From: Rhodocyclales bacterium
GTDB lineage: Bacteria; Pseudomonadota; Gammaproteobacteria; Burkholderiales; Rhodocyclaceae
DNA length: 64,000 nt
Assembly: GCA_016235165.1 (NCBI GenBank)
Contig: JACRLX010000007.1
Coordinates: 186,001 to 250,000, forward strand
Direction: 5' to 3'
Positions 9,045 through 18,189 of this stretch are shown piece after piece. How positions within the stretch are numbered: position 1 is the stretch's first letter; each line of letters opens with the position of its first letter. The notes under the pieces were generated by a model that saw nothing but the letters and a program-made list of their open reading frames with translations, did not search any database and was not told the origin of the DNA. The translations under genes were made by a program, and so were the position numbers.

Positions 9045-10178
9045 ATGAATTTCGACCTAACCGACGACCAAAAGGCGATCCGCGACACCTTCGCCCGCTT
9101 CTGCGACGAACGCATCGCGCCACAGGCAGAAGCGCTCGACGAAGCGAAACAGTATCCCCGCGCCCTGTTCCAGGAACTCGCCGACCTCGGCTTCTTCGGC
9201 ATGCGCTATCCGGAGGACGTCGGCGGCACCGGCATGGCGCTGACCGAGTTCGCCATGGCGCTGCAGGAAATCTCGCGCGGCTCGATGTCGCTGGCCGGCG
9301 CCGTGGCCATGCAGTCGCTGATGGGCACCAAGTTCCTGCACCTGCTGGGCAACGCCGACATCATCGAGCGCCTGTTCAAGCCCGCGCTGCGCGGCGAGAA
9401 GATCGGCGCCATCTGCATGACCGAGCCGAATGCCGGCTCCGACCTCGACTCCATCGCCACCACGGCGAAGAAGGTCGGGGGCGGCTATGTGATCAACGGC
9501 CAGAAGACCTGGATCACCTCGGCGCCGGTGGCCGACTTCTTCACTGTCTTCGCCAAGGCCGGCGAAGAGAAGAAGCTGACCATCTTCCTCGTCGAGAAGC
9601 ACTTCAAGGGCCTCATCGTCGGCCGCGAGATCCACAAGATGGGGGTCTGGGCCCTGCCCACCTCGGAAGTCGCCTTCGACGAATGCTTCGTCCCCGACAG
9701 CCATCGCCTGTCGAAGGAAGAAGGCGACGGCGAAAGCCATTTGCGCAAGACCCTCGGCGAAATTCGCATCATCACCGGCGCCATGGGCCTGGGCGTAGCC
9801 CACGCCGCACTCGCCGAAGCCGTGCGCTACGCGGGCGAACGCCAGCAGTTCGGCAAGACTATCAACCGCTATCAGGCGATCCAACTGAAGCTCGCCGAGA
9901 TGGCCACCGAACTCGAAGCCGCCGAACACCTCGTGTACTACGCTGCCTGGCTGTGCGATTCCGGCCGCCCGTACCACAAGCACGCGGCGATGGCCAAGCT
10001 GTTCGCCACCGAGACTGCGGCCAAGGTCTGCGACCAGGCGGCGCGCGTCTTCGCCTCTTATGGCTACGCCATGGAATACCCGGTGCAAAGGTATCTCCGC
10101 GACGTGCGCTTCACGCTGATCGGCGGCGGCACCAGCGAAATCCTCAAACTCATCATTGCCAAGGAAGTCTCCTCATGA
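9045..10178 (+). CDS. iaaF: Acyl-CoA dehydrogenase, probable decarboxylating 2-carboxyacyl-CoA (benzylmalonyl-CoA-type) dehydrogenase
   Basis: A 377-residue FAD-dependent acyl-CoA dehydrogenase with the usual three domains, including MTEPNAGSDL and the FGKTINRYQAIQLKLAEM helix. The C-terminal catalytic Glu of the family (IYEGTSE) is replaced: the sequence is LIGGGTSEI, putting Gly361 at that position. IaaF of Aromatoleum oxidises benzylmalonyl-CoA with simultaneous loss of CO2, so a base for C2 deprotonation is not needed; the substitution fits that mechanism. The direct coupling to the mutase genes (ATGA overlap) supports 2-aminobenzylmalonyl-CoA as the inferred substrate. Confidence 0.8.
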   Translation: MNFDLTDDQKAIRDTFARFCDERIAPQAEALDEAKQYPRALFQELADLGFFGMRYPEDVGGTGMALTEFAMALQEISRGSMSLAGAVAMQSLMGTKFLHLLGNADIIERLFKPALRGEKIGAICMTEPNAGSDLDSIATTAKKVGGGYVINGQKTWITSAPVADFFTVFAKAGEEKKLTIFLVEKHFKGLIVGREIHKMGVWALPTSEVAFDECFVPDSHRLSKEEGDGESHLRKTLGEIRIITGAMGLGVAHAALAEAVRYAGERQQFGKTINRYQAIQLKLAEMATELEAAEHLVYYAAWLCDSGRPYHKHAAMAKLFATETAAKVCDQAARVFASYGYAMEYPVQRYLRDVRFTLIGGGTSEILKLIIAKEVSS

Positions 10179-10570
10179 GCACCAGACCGATCAAGGTACT
10201 GCTCGGCAAGCCTGGCCTCGACGGCCACGACCAGGGCGCCAAGGTCGTCGCCCGCGCGATGATGGACGCCGGCTTCGAAGTCATCTACACCGGCTTGCGC
10301 CAGACCCCGGAACAAATCGCCCGCATCGCCCTCGAAGAAGACGTCGACGTGATTTCGCTGTCCTCCATGGCCGGCTCGCACATCCCCTTCTGCACCAAGC
10401 TCAAGCCGCTGCTCGAAGCCAACGGTCTCACCGACAAGCTCTGGGTGATCGGCGGCAACCTGCCGGCGCAAGACCACGACGCCCTGCGTGCGCTGGGCTT
10501 CAAGGGCATCTTTCCGTCCGGCTCGAAGCTCGATGCCATCACCGAATACATCCGGAGCCATGTGAAATGA
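10175..10570 (+). CDS. B12-binding small subunit of an acyl-CoA mutase
   Basis: A 131-residue free-standing cobalamin-binding domain. The DxHxxG base-off motif is in [11 protein letters not shown] (residues about 14-24), followed by the SLSSMAGSH strand-loop and the GGNLP loop that hold the nucleotide tail. It overlaps the dehydrogenase stop (ATGA) and its own stop overlaps the large-subunit start, so the three genes are translated in tandem. It pairs with the large subunit as in 2-hydroxyisobutyryl-CoA and archaeal-type methylmalonyl-CoA mutases. The proposed role is (2-aminophenyl)succinyl-CoA mutase. Confidence 0.88.
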   Translation: MSTRPIKVLLGKPGLDGHDQGAKVVARAMMDAGFEVIYTGLRQTPEQIARIALEEDVDVISLSSMAGSHIPFCTKLKPLLEANGLTDKLWVIGGNLPAQDHDALRALGFKGIFPSGSKLDAITEYIRSHVK

Positions 10571-12180
10571 ATGCTCCCCAGAAACCCGAACTGAAAAAGG
10601 TCATCAACGAATCTGGCATCGAGGTCAAGCCGCTGTACACCGCGGCGGACGTCGAGGCCAGCGGCGGCATGGAGATGGTCGGCGAGCCCGGGGCTTATCC
10701 CTTCACCCGCGGCATCCACCGCGAGATGTACCGCAAGCAGCCCTGGACCATGCGCCAGTACGCGGGCTTCGGTAATCCGCAGGAATCGAACCAGCGCTTC
10801 AAGTACCTGATCGCCAACGGCCAGACCGGACTCAACGTCGCCTTCGACCTGCCGACGCAGATCGGCCTCGATTCCGACGACCCGCTGGCCGAGGGCGAGA
10901 TCGGCCGCGTCGGCATGTCGATCGACACCCTGCGCGATTTCGAAATCGCCTTCGACGGCATCGACCTGAAGAAGATCACCGTATCGCTGACCATCAACGG
11001 CGCGGCGGCGATCCTGATCGCCATGTACCTGGCGATGGCCGAGAAGCGCGGCTACGACATCAGGGAACTGCGCGGCACGGCGCAGAACGACATCCTCAAG
11101 GAATTCATCGGCCGCGGCACCTGGATTTTCCCCGTCGAGCCCTCGATCCGCCTGGTCGGCGACACCATCGAGTATTGCGCCAAGGAGGCGCCGAAGTACA
11201 CGCCGGTCTCGGTCTGCGGCTACCACATCCGCGAATCCGGGGCGACGCCGGCGCAGGAAATGGCCTACGCCTTCTGCATCGCCAAGGCCTACGCCGACGA
11301 CGCCATCAAGCGCGGCCTGCCGGTGGATGAGTTCGCCGGGCGCCTGTCGTACAACTTCAACATCTTCGGCAACATTTTCGAGCAGGTGTGCAAGTTCCGC
11401 GCGGGACGCAGCCTGTGGGCCAAGATCATGAAGGAGCAGTACGGCGCCGAGAAGCCCGGCTCGATGTGGCTGCGCATGATCGCGGCGGGCGGCGGCGGCG
11501 GCCTGACCTTCGAGCAGCCCGAGGTCAATATCGTGCGCGGCGCCTACTACGCGCTGATCTCGGCTCTCTCGGGCACACAGACCATGGCGCTGTGTTCCTA
11601 CGACGAGGCCTACACGATTCCGACCGAGTACTCGGCGCGCATCTCGCTGCGCACCATGCAGTTGCTGATCGAGGAAATGGGCCTCACCGAAACCGTCGAT
11701 CCGCTGGCCGGCTCGTTCTACGTCGAGACCATGACCAACGAGATGCGCAAGAAGATGGAAGAAATCATGGCCGAGGTCGATGCCCAGGGCGGCATCGTCA
11801 AAATGGTTGCCGACGGCACCATCCAGGCCAAGGTCTCGGCCCAGGCCTACCAGATGCAGCGCAACATCGATTCCGGCGTGTTCCGCAAGGTCGGCGTCAA
11901 TTGCTACCGCAACGAGAAGGAAGAAGACCACCCGGTCGAGTTCCATCCCTACAACGAGGAAGACGCGCGGCACCAGATCGAGGGCCTGCAGAAGATCCGC
12001 GCCGAGCGTGACAACGCCGCCGTTGCCGCGGCCTTGGCCGAACTGCGCGCCGACGCCGCCGCGGGCCGCAACGTCATGCCCGCCCTGATGAAGGCGGTGA
12101 AGGCCTACGCCAGCGTCGGCGAAATGACCAAGGAACTTGTCAATGTCTTTGGGCGATACCAAGAGCCCATTCGATTCTGA
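10567..12180 (+). CDS. Acyl-CoA mutase large subunit, probable (2-aminophenyl)succinyl-CoA mutase
   Basis: A 537-residue TIM-barrel subunit of the methylmalonyl-CoA mutase family. Manual alignment to the Propionibacterium enzyme places the Tyr of RQYAGF at Tyr89, the Arg of [10 protein letters not shown] at Arg207, and [10 protein letters not shown] at Tyr243/His244. Tyr89 and Arg207 bind the free carboxylate in methylmalonyl-CoA mutase and are changed in isobutyryl- and 2-hydroxyisobutyryl-CoA mutases, so a dicarboxylic CoA substrate is likely. This fits rearrangement of 2-aminophenylsuccinyl-CoA to 2-aminobenzylmalonyl-CoA. Plain methylmalonyl-CoA mutase remains possible. The start at 10567 overlaps the small-subunit stop. 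Confidence 0.85.
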   Translation: MNAPQKPELKKVINESGIEVKPLYTAADVEASGGMEMVGEPGAYPFTRGIHREMYRKQPWTMRQYAGFGNPQESNQRFKYLIANGQTGLNVAFDLPTQIGLDSDDPLAEGEIGRVGMSIDTLRDFEIAFDGIDLKKITVSLTINGAAAILIAMYLAMAEKRGYDIRELRGTAQNDILKEFIGRGTWIFPVEPSIRLVGDTIEYCAKEAPKYTPVSVCGYHIRESGATPAQEMAYAFCIAKAYADDAIKRGLPVDEFAGRLSYNFNIFGNIFEQVCKFRAGRSLWAKIMKEQYGAEKPGSMWLRMIAAGGGGGLTFEQPEVNIVRGAYYALISALSGTQTMALCSYDEAYTIPTEYSARISLRTMQLLIEEMGLTETVDPLAGSFYVETMTNEMRKKMEEIMAEVDAQGGIVKMVADGTIQAKVSAQAYQMQRNIDSGVFRKVGVNCYRNEKEEDHPVEFHPYNEEDARHQIEGLQKIRAERDNAAVAAALAELRADAAAGRNVMPALMKAVKAYASVGEMTKELVNVFGRYQEPIRF

Positions 12181-12190
12181 GGAAGACCCG

Positions 12191-13057
12191 ATGACCGAAC
12201 TGAAACGCTATTTCGCCCCGACCAGCCTCGATCAGGCGGTCGAGTGCCTCAAGGGCGGCAATGTCACGATACTCGCGGGGGGCACCGACCTGACGCCGCA
12301 AAGCCAGGCGGGCCGCATCAAGTTCCGCGAGACCCTGATGAACATCCGCCACATTCCCCAGCTCAGCGGGATCACGCTGGAAGGCAATGAAATCCGCATC
12401 GGCGCGCTGGCGACGATCACCGAGATCATGGAGCACCCGCTGGTGCGCCAGCACCTGCCGGTGCTGGTCGAGGCCTGCGACCACTTTGCCAGCGACCAGA
12501 TCCGCAATGCCGGCACCCTCGGCGGCAACATCTGCAATGCCTCGCCGGCTGGCGACACGCTGGTGCCCTTGCTTGTACTCGACGCCTGCGTCGAGCTGGC
12601 CTCGATGCCCGAAGCCAAGCTCTATCGCCACTGCATGCCGATCTCGACCTTCTTCACCGGCCCGGGCAAGACCCGCAAGTCGCTTTGCGAGCTGGTCACC
12701 GGCGTGCGCATTCCGGTGCCCAGTCCTGACCATCGCTCGCGCTTCTACAAGCACGGCACGCGGCCGGCACTGGACATCTCGACCATCTCGATCGGTATTG
12801 CCGGTGACATCAAGGATGGCGTGATCTCCAATGTGCGCGTCGCCTTCGGCGCCGTGGCGCCGACGCCGCTGCGAGCCACCGCGACGGAGTCGGCGCTGGA
12901 GGGACGCCACCTCGACGCGGCGACCATCGAGGCCGCCGCCGTCGCCGCGCGCGACGAAGTCAATCCGATCGACGACGTGCGCGCCACGGCCTGGTACCGC
13001 AGGGAAATGATCCACAACATGACGAAAAGGGTTCTCGAAAATGTCGCTCAAGCATGA
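12191..13057 (+). CDS. Molybdenum hydroxylase, FAD-binding medium subunit
   Basis: A 288-residue CoxM/HcrB-like subunit. It shows the FAD loop AGGTDLTPQ and the second signature IRNAGTLGGNICNASPAGD. The [4Fe-4S] insertion of 4-hydroxybenzoyl-CoA reductase HcrB is not visible. I chose ATG 12191 because GAGGAAG precedes it and homology begins with MTELKRYFAPTS. It overlaps the next gene by 17 bases. With the next two genes it forms an XDH-family enzyme, inferred to be the indoleacetate (or indoleacetyl-CoA) ring hydroxylase. Confidence 0.85.
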   Translation: MTELKRYFAPTSLDQAVECLKGGNVTILAGGTDLTPQSQAGRIKFRETLMNIRHIPQLSGITLEGNEIRIGALATITEIMEHPLVRQHLPVLVEACDHFASDQIRNAGTLGGNICNASPAGDTLVPLLVLDACVELASMPEAKLYRHCMPISTFFTGPGKTRKSLCELVTGVRIPVPSPDHRSRFYKHGTRPALDISTISIGIAGDIKDGVISNVRVAFGAVAPTPLRATATESALEGRHLDAATIEAAAVAARDEVNPIDDVRATAWYRREMIHNMTKRVLENVAQA

Positions 13058-13520
13058 GATCGAATTCACCCTGAACGGGGTGAAGCGCAAGGTGATGGTC
13101 GACGTCAGGATGAATGCCCTCGACATGCTGCGCGACATCGTCGGCCTGACCGGCACCAAGTACGGCTGCGGCGAGGGCGAGTGCGGCGCCTGCACCATCC
13201 AGGTGGATGGCGTGTCGCTGAACTCCTGCCTGATGTTCGCCGTCGATTGCGCCGGCCGCAACCTCACCACGGTCGAAGGCCTCACCGACCAGCCGCGCGG
13301 CGAAGCCCTGCGCGATGCCTTCGTCGAACACGGCGCCGTGCAGTGCGGCTTCTGCACGCCAGGCATGATGATGCAGGCCGACCACCTGCTGGCGAAGCAC
13401 GAGCACCCCGACGAAGCCTGCGTCAAGCGCGGGCTCGAAGGCAACCTGTGCCGCTGCACCGGCTACAAGAAGATCGTAGACGCCGTGGTCGCCTGCGGTA
13501 ATGCGGAGCCCACACCATGA
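13041..13520 (+). CDS. Molybdenum hydroxylase, [2Fe-2S] small subunit
   Basis: A 159-residue CoxS/HcrC-like subunit with two [2Fe-2S] clusters. The plant-type N-terminal cluster motif is CGEGECGACT with a further Cys at NSC, and the C-terminal four-helix domain carries QCGFCTPG and CRCTGYKKI. It passes electrons between the Mo and FAD subunits. It overlaps the medium-subunit gene upstream and the Mo-subunit start downstream (ATGA). Confidence 0.9.
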   Translation: MSLKHEIEFTLNGVKRKVMVDVRMNALDMLRDIVGLTGTKYGCGEGECGACTIQVDGVSLNSCLMFAVDCAGRNLTTVEGLTDQPRGEALRDAFVEHGAVQCGFCTPGMMMQADHLLAKHEHPDEACVKRGLEGNLCRCTGYKKIVDAVVACGNAEPTP

Positions 13521-15751
13521 ACGTCGCCGAGAAAAAACACCGCGTCATCGAACCCGATTCCCTGATCGGCAAGCGCATCCCCAAGATGGATGCGCCGGAC
13601 AAGGCCAGCGGCCGCACGCGCTACATCCACGACATCAACCTGCCCGGCCAGTTGCACGGCAAGATCCTGCGTTCGGCCCGCATCCATGCGCTGATCAAGT
13701 CCATCGACACCTCGGCGGCCAGGGCCCTGCCCGGCGTGCATGTGGTGATCACCGCCGCCGACATCGCAGACCAGCGCCCGATCGGCGTCGCCAAGGACCA
13801 CTTCCCGCTCAAGGTCGGCCGTGTGCGCAGCCAGCGCGACGAGATCGCCGCGGTGGCCGCCGAGTCGGAGGAAATCGCAGAGGCCGCGCTGAAGCTGATC
13901 AAGGTCGAGTACGAGGACCTGCCGGTGATCGGCAATCCCGAGGACTCGATCAAGCCCGGGGCGGTGTTGATCCACCCCGAGCCGCACGGCGCCGACGGCA
14001 CCCACCTGCACCTCAAGCAGGGCACCTCGATCGCCCACAAAGGCAAGCCGGACAACGTCGCCATGCGCTTCGACTACACCCACGGCGACGTGGTGCATGG
14101 CGAAGCCGAGTCCGACGTGGTGATCGAGGATACCTTCAAGCTGCACTACGTCACCCATTGCTGCATGGGCGTCTCGGGCATGATCGCCGAGTTCGATGCC
14201 GGCGGCAACGTGCTGATGTATTCGAACACCCAGGTGCCCTTCCTGCACAAGCGCGAGTTCGCCGAGTACCTCAACATCGACCCGGCGCGCATCCGCAGCA
14301 GGAAGGACGGCACCTTGACCTTCCGCCAGGTGCATACCCTGCACGACAACGGCGCCTACACTTCGTGGGGGGCGACCACGCCCTTCGTGATGATGCAGAC
14401 CTTCTCCTCGCTGTATCGCGTGCCGCATTGCGATTACCACACGGCGGCGGTGTACACCAATAATCCCTATGCCGGCTCCTTCCGCGGCTACGGCAACCTG
14501 CAGGCCACCTTCGCCATCGAACAGCACATGGACATGCTGGCCGAGACGATCGGCATGGACCCGCTGGAATTCCGCATGAAGAATGCCCAGGAGGCCGGCG
14601 AAGTCACCGGCCAGGGCATGAGCTTCAAGAGCTGCGGCTTCAAGGACTGCATCAAGACGGCGGCCGGGCGCAGCGACTTCTCGCGCAAGTTCGCCGAGAA
14701 CCACGCCAACCAGAAGAAGCCCGGCAACATCAAGCGCGGCATCGGCATGGCCTCGATGCTGCACGTCGGCGGCGGCGCCAAGATCTACCCATCCGACGGC
14801 TGCGGCACCATCCTCAAGCTCGACGACTTCGCCAACGTCACGCTGATCACCGGCGCCTCGGAAATCGGCCAGGGCTCGGAAACCGTGCTCTCGCAACTGG
14901 TCTGCGAGGAACTCGGTCTGCCGATCTCGGCCGTCACCGTGGTCAACAACGACACCGCGATCACGCCCTGGGACGTCGGCGTACATGCCAGCCGCACCAC
15001 TTTCGTCGCCGGCAATTCGGCGATCGGCGCGGCCAGGAAGGCCAAGTCCAAGATCCTCGCCGTGGCGGCGAAGAAGTTCGATTGCACGGAGGCCGACCTC
15101 GACCTGCGCGGCGGCTTCGTCATCCGCGCCGACAGCGGCGAAGCCCTGGTGGAACTTTCCAAACTGCTGCGCAACCTGCACTTCCAGGACAAGGCCGAAC
15201 TGGTGATGACGACGTTCTACTACGAGCCGCCCAGCGTGCACCAGGACAAGGGCTTCAAGGGCGACGTCTCGGCGGCCTATGCCTGGGGCACGCAAGTGGT
15301 GGAAGTCGAAGTCGACACCGACACCGGCTTCATCAAGCTGCTCAAGGTCACCGGCGCCCACGACGTCGGCCGCGTGCTGAACCGCCTCGGCATCGAAGGC
15401 CAGATCGAGGGCGGCGTGGTCATGGGCCAGGGCTATGCCTTCACCGAGGACCTGATGATCGAAGACGGCAAGATGAAGAACCCCAACTTCCGCGACTACA
15501 AACTGGTCACCGCGCCGGAGATCCCCGAAATGGACATCGCCTTCATCGAATCCATGGACGGCGAAGGCCCGCAGGGCGCCAAGGGCGTCGGCGAGGCGCC
15601 GGCGATCTGCATGGCCGCGGCGGCGGCCAATGCCATCGCCAATGCCACCGGAACACGGCTGTTCGAACTGCCCTTCACGCCGGAAAAGGTCTACCGGGCG
15701 CTGCACGGCCAGGCGCCGAAGCGCTACTGGAAGCCCTGGAAGGCCGAATAG
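13517..15751 (+). CDS. Molybdenum hydroxylase, molybdopterin-binding large subunit with an apparent internal deletion
   Basis: A 744-residue XDH-family Mo subunit. Domain 1 begins near [13 protein letters not shown], and the catalytic Glu is in KGVGEAPA near the C terminus. The family-wide GGxFGxK pterin-contact motif, normally followed by 50-60 residues before the segment that here reads [10 protein letters not shown], is absent: DPARIR joins directly to SRKDGT at about 14280-14303. The rest aligns well. An in-frame deletion or an assembly collapse is likely, and activity is doubtful. The operon suggests hydroxylation at C2 of the indole ring of indoleacetate or its CoA ester. Confidence 0.82.
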   Translation: MNVAEKKHRVIEPDSLIGKRIPKMDAPDKASGRTRYIHDINLPGQLHGKILRSARIHALIKSIDTSAARALPGVHVVITAADIADQRPIGVAKDHFPLKVGRVRSQRDEIAAVAAESEEIAEAALKLIKVEYEDLPVIGNPEDSIKPGAVLIHPEPHGADGTHLHLKQGTSIAHKGKPDNVAMRFDYTHGDVVHGEAESDVVIEDTFKLHYVTHCCMGVSGMIAEFDAGGNVLMYSNTQVPFLHKREFAEYLNIDPARIRSRKDGTLTFRQVHTLHDNGAYTSWGATTPFVMMQTFSSLYRVPHCDYHTAAVYTNNPYAGSFRGYGNLQATFAIEQHMDMLAETIGMDPLEFRMKNAQEAGEVTGQGMSFKSCGFKDCIKTAAGRSDFSRKFAENHANQKKPGNIKRGIGMASMLHVGGGAKIYPSDGCGTILKLDDFANVTLITGASEIGQGSETVLSQLVCEELGLPISAVTVVNNDTAITPWDVGVHASRTTFVAGNSAIGAARKAKSKILAVAAKKFDCTEADLDLRGGFVIRADSGEALVELSKLLRNLHFQDKAELVMTTFYYEPPSVHQDKGFKGDVSAAYAWGTQVVEVEVDTDTGFIKLLKVTGAHDVGRVLNRLGIEGQIEGGVVMGQGYAFTEDLMIEDGKMKNPNFRDYKLVTAPEIPEMDIAFIESMDGEGPQGAKGVGEAPAICMAAAAANAIANATGTRLFELPFTPEKVYRALHGQAPKRYWKPWKAE

Positions 15752-15752
15752 C

Positions 15753-16943
15753 GTGCGCCGCCGCACCATCCTCTCTATGGAGCAGGCGCTGTCCCTGCCC
15801 TACGCGACGCTGCGCTTCGCCCAGCTCGGCTGGCGTGTGATCCGCATCGAATCCACGCCGACCGGCGACGGCCTGCCGGGCGACCCGAACCGCTACATCG
15901 GCGGCCGTGTCGCCGACGACGACCGGCGCAGTTATTTCATCGCGCCCAATGTCGGCAAGGAGGCCATCGCGCTCAACCTCAAGGATCCGAAAGGCCAGGA
16001 GGTGCTGCGCCGCCTGATCACCGAACTCGACGCCGACGTCTTCTGCTGCAACACCGTGCCCAAGCGCTACAAGCAGCTCGGCATCGATTACGAGTCGCTC
16101 GCGGCGGCGAAGCCGGACTTGATCTGGGCGGGCATCTCGGCCATGGGCCCGGACTACCCGGACGCCCCCGGCTACGACCCGGTAATCCAGGCCATGGCCG
16201 GCTACATGGAGCTCACCGGCCCGGCCGATGGCCCGCCCACCTTGTCCGGCGTGCCGCTGATCGACCTCAAGGCCGGCGACGAGGTCTATGCCGGCGTGAT
16301 GATGGCCCTGCTCGAACGCGCCGAGACCGGCCGTGGCAGCCGCATCGATGTCTCGATGCTGCAGGCGGCCGCTTCCTGGCTGATCACCACCCTGCCCCTG
16401 CTCGACTTCGACTGCGATCCGTCGGAGGTCACGCGCTGCGGCAACGAGCACCGCAAGTTCATCCCGACCAATGTCTATCCCACCGCCGACGGCTTCATCT
16501 ACATGGCCATCGGCAGCGACGTGCAATGGCGGCGGCTGACCGAGATCCCCTGGTTCGCGCCGGTGGCCAATGCCGTGCGCGCCACCAACGAGGGCCGGGT
16601 CAGGGAGCGCGAAGCCATCCACCGCGACATGGCCGCCGTGACTCGCCGTATCGCCACCGCCGACATTGCCGCCGCCTTCCGTCAGGCGACCATCCCGCAT
16701 GCCGCGATCAACGACATTCCAGCGGTGCGTGAGATGGAAGCCATCGCCCGCACGCTGACGCGCACGCGCGCACCCGACGGGCGCGAAGTGCGCATGCAGC
16801 CCCAGGCCGTCGACCTGCCGGGCACCGTGCGCGAACTGGAATTCCCGCCCAAGTATGGCCAGCATACGGCTTCCGTCCTCGCCGAGGCCGGGTACTCGGC
16901 AGCGGATTGCACAAGCCTGAGGGAACAGGGCATCATTGCCTGA
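15753..16943 (+). CDS. iaaL: Class III (CaiB/BaiF) CoA-transferase, probable arylsuccinate CoA-transferase
   Basis: I chose GTG 15753, one base after the Mo-subunit stop, because it retains the first family strand ([15 protein letters not shown]); ATG 15777 would cut into it. The product is about 396 residues. The conserved catalytic Asp is in [15 protein letters not shown]. Aromatoleum IaaL is a phenylsuccinyl-CoA transferase in the iaa operon; this gene could activate 2-aminophenylsuccinate from succinyl-CoA before the mutase. That assignment is by context; other class III transferases look alike. Confidence 0.75.
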   Translation: MRRRTILSMEQALSLPYATLRFAQLGWRVIRIESTPTGDGLPGDPNRYIGGRVADDDRRSYFIAPNVGKEAIALNLKDPKGQEVLRRLITELDADVFCCNTVPKRYKQLGIDYESLAAAKPDLIWAGISAMGPDYPDAPGYDPVIQAMAGYMELTGPADGPPTLSGVPLIDLKAGDEVYAGVMMALLERAETGRGSRIDVSMLQAAASWLITTLPLLDFDCDPSEVTRCGNEHRKFIPTNVYPTADGFIYMAIGSDVQWRRLTEIPWFAPVANAVRATNEGRVREREAIHRDMAAVTRRIATADIAAAFRQATIPHAAINDIPAVREMEAIARTLTRTRAPDGREVRMQPQAVDLPGTVRELEFPPKYGQHTASVLAEAGYSAADCTSLREQGIIA

Positions 16944-16990
16944 AGGCAGACGACAACATCATCACGAACCACTCAAGGAGGAGTCACACA

Positions 16991-18142
16991 ATGAAGAAGA
17001 TCACCAACCTGCTGGCGGCCGCCGGCCTCGCCCTGGCCATGAGCCTGCCCGTTCACGCCCAGGTCAAGATCGGCGTCATCGCCTCGTCCACCGGCGCGAT
17101 ACCCTTCGTCGGCATTCCGCAGAAGAACGCGGTCGCCCTGCTGCCGACCAGGATCGGCGACTTCAGCGTCGAGTACATCGTTTTCGACGACGCCAGCGAT
17201 CCGACGCAGAGCGTGCAACTGACCAAGAAGCTGCTCGGCGAAAGCAGGATCGACGCGCTGATCGGCCCGTCGGGCTCGGGCAATGCCATGGGCGTGCTCG
17301 GCTTCATGGCCGAAGCGCAGACGCCGATGCTGGCGCCGGTCGGCACGGCGGCCGTGGTGCTGCCGATGGACGACAAGAAGCGCTGGGTGTTCAAGACCCA
17401 CCCCAACGACGACGTCATCAGTGAAGGCCTGGTCGCCGCCATGAGCAAGCGCGGCGTCAAGTCCGTCGGCTTCATCGGCCGTGCCGATCCCTACGGTGAG
17501 AACTGGTACAAGACCTTCGCCCCGATGGCCGAGAAAGCCGGCATCAAGGTCGTCGCCAACGAGCGCTACGGCCCGAAGGACACCACCGCCCTGGCCCAGG
17601 CGCTGAAGATGATCGCCGCCAAGCCCGACGCCATGATGGTCGCCGGGGTCGGCGCCGACGCCGCGATGCCGCATTCGCAGCTCGTCGACTCCGGATTCAA
17701 GGGCCCGATCTTCCAGACCCACGGTGCCTCCTCCGGCGCCTTCCTGCAAATTGGCGGCAAGAAGGTCGAAGGCGCGCTGATCATGGGCCCGCTGGTGGTG
17801 GTGCCGGAAGAGATCCCGGACAGCGCGCCGTCGAAGGCGGTCACGCTCGAGCTGATCAAGGGCTACGAAAAGGCCTTCGGCTCCAAGCCGCCGATCTTCG
17901 CTGCCGGCACCTATGACGCCGGCCTGCTGCTCTCGCACGCCATCCCGATCGCCGCCAAAAAGGGCAAGCCGGGCACCCAGGAGTTCCGCTCCGCGCTGCG
18001 CGACGCGCTGGAAGGCACCAGGGACCTGAAGGCCTCGCAAGGCCCGATCAGCATGTCGGCCAGCGACCATTCCGGCTACGACCTGCGCGGCCAGGTGATG
18101 ATCACGGTGAAGGACGGCAAATTCACCCGGGCCAAGGACTGA
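16991..18142 (+). CDS. Periplasmic branched-chain amino-acid-type (Leu/Ile/Val family) binding protein
   Basis: A 383-residue type I solute-binding protein. The N terminus is a clear signal peptide, MKKITNLLAAAGLALAMSLP, with cleavage likely after VHA. The mature part opens with VKIGVIASSTGAIPFVG, typical of LivK-like proteins. A strong ribosome-binding site (AAGGAGGAG) precedes the ATG. No permease genes are adjacent; the LivFGMH set at 60-63.5 kb could serve it. Proteins of this family bind aromatic acids in Rhodocyclales, so indoleacetate or a related acid is a plausible ligand (inference). Confidence 0.85.
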   Translation: MKKITNLLAAAGLALAMSLPVHAQVKIGVIASSTGAIPFVGIPQKNAVALLPTRIGDFSVEYIVFDDASDPTQSVQLTKKLLGESRIDALIGPSGSGNAMGVLGFMAEAQTPMLAPVGTAAVVLPMDDKKRWVFKTHPNDDVISEGLVAAMSKRGVKSVGFIGRADPYGENWYKTFAPMAEKAGIKVVANERYGPKDTTALAQALKMIAAKPDAMMVAGVGADAAMPHSQLVDSGFKGPIFQTHGASSGAFLQIGGKKVEGALIMGPLVVVPEEIPDSAPSKAVTLELIKGYEKAFGSKPPIFAAGTYDAGLLLSHAIPIAAKKGKPGTQEFRSALRDALEGTRDLKASQGPISMSASDHSGYDLRGQVMITVKDGKFTRAKD

Positions 18143-18150
18143 AGCCCGCC

Positions 18151-18172
18151 GGGGCGGTGCCCCTGCCGCCCC
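18151..18172 (+). terminator. GC-rich stem-loop after the binding-protein gene
   Basis: GGGGCGG at 18151-18157 pairs with CCGCCCC at 18166-18172 around an 8-base loop, 9 bases after the stop. No T-run follows, so it is more likely an attenuator or mRNA-stabilising hairpin that leaves binding-protein mRNA in excess. Confidence 0.4.
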
Positions 18173-18189
18173 GCCTTCACCCCAATGGC

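Noticed and set aside
10175-12180. Mutase as 2-hydroxyisobutyryl- or pivalyl-CoA mutase (quaternary-carbon ketone pathway)
   Set aside because: The Tyr89 and Arg207 equivalents are retained, which those enzymes have lost.
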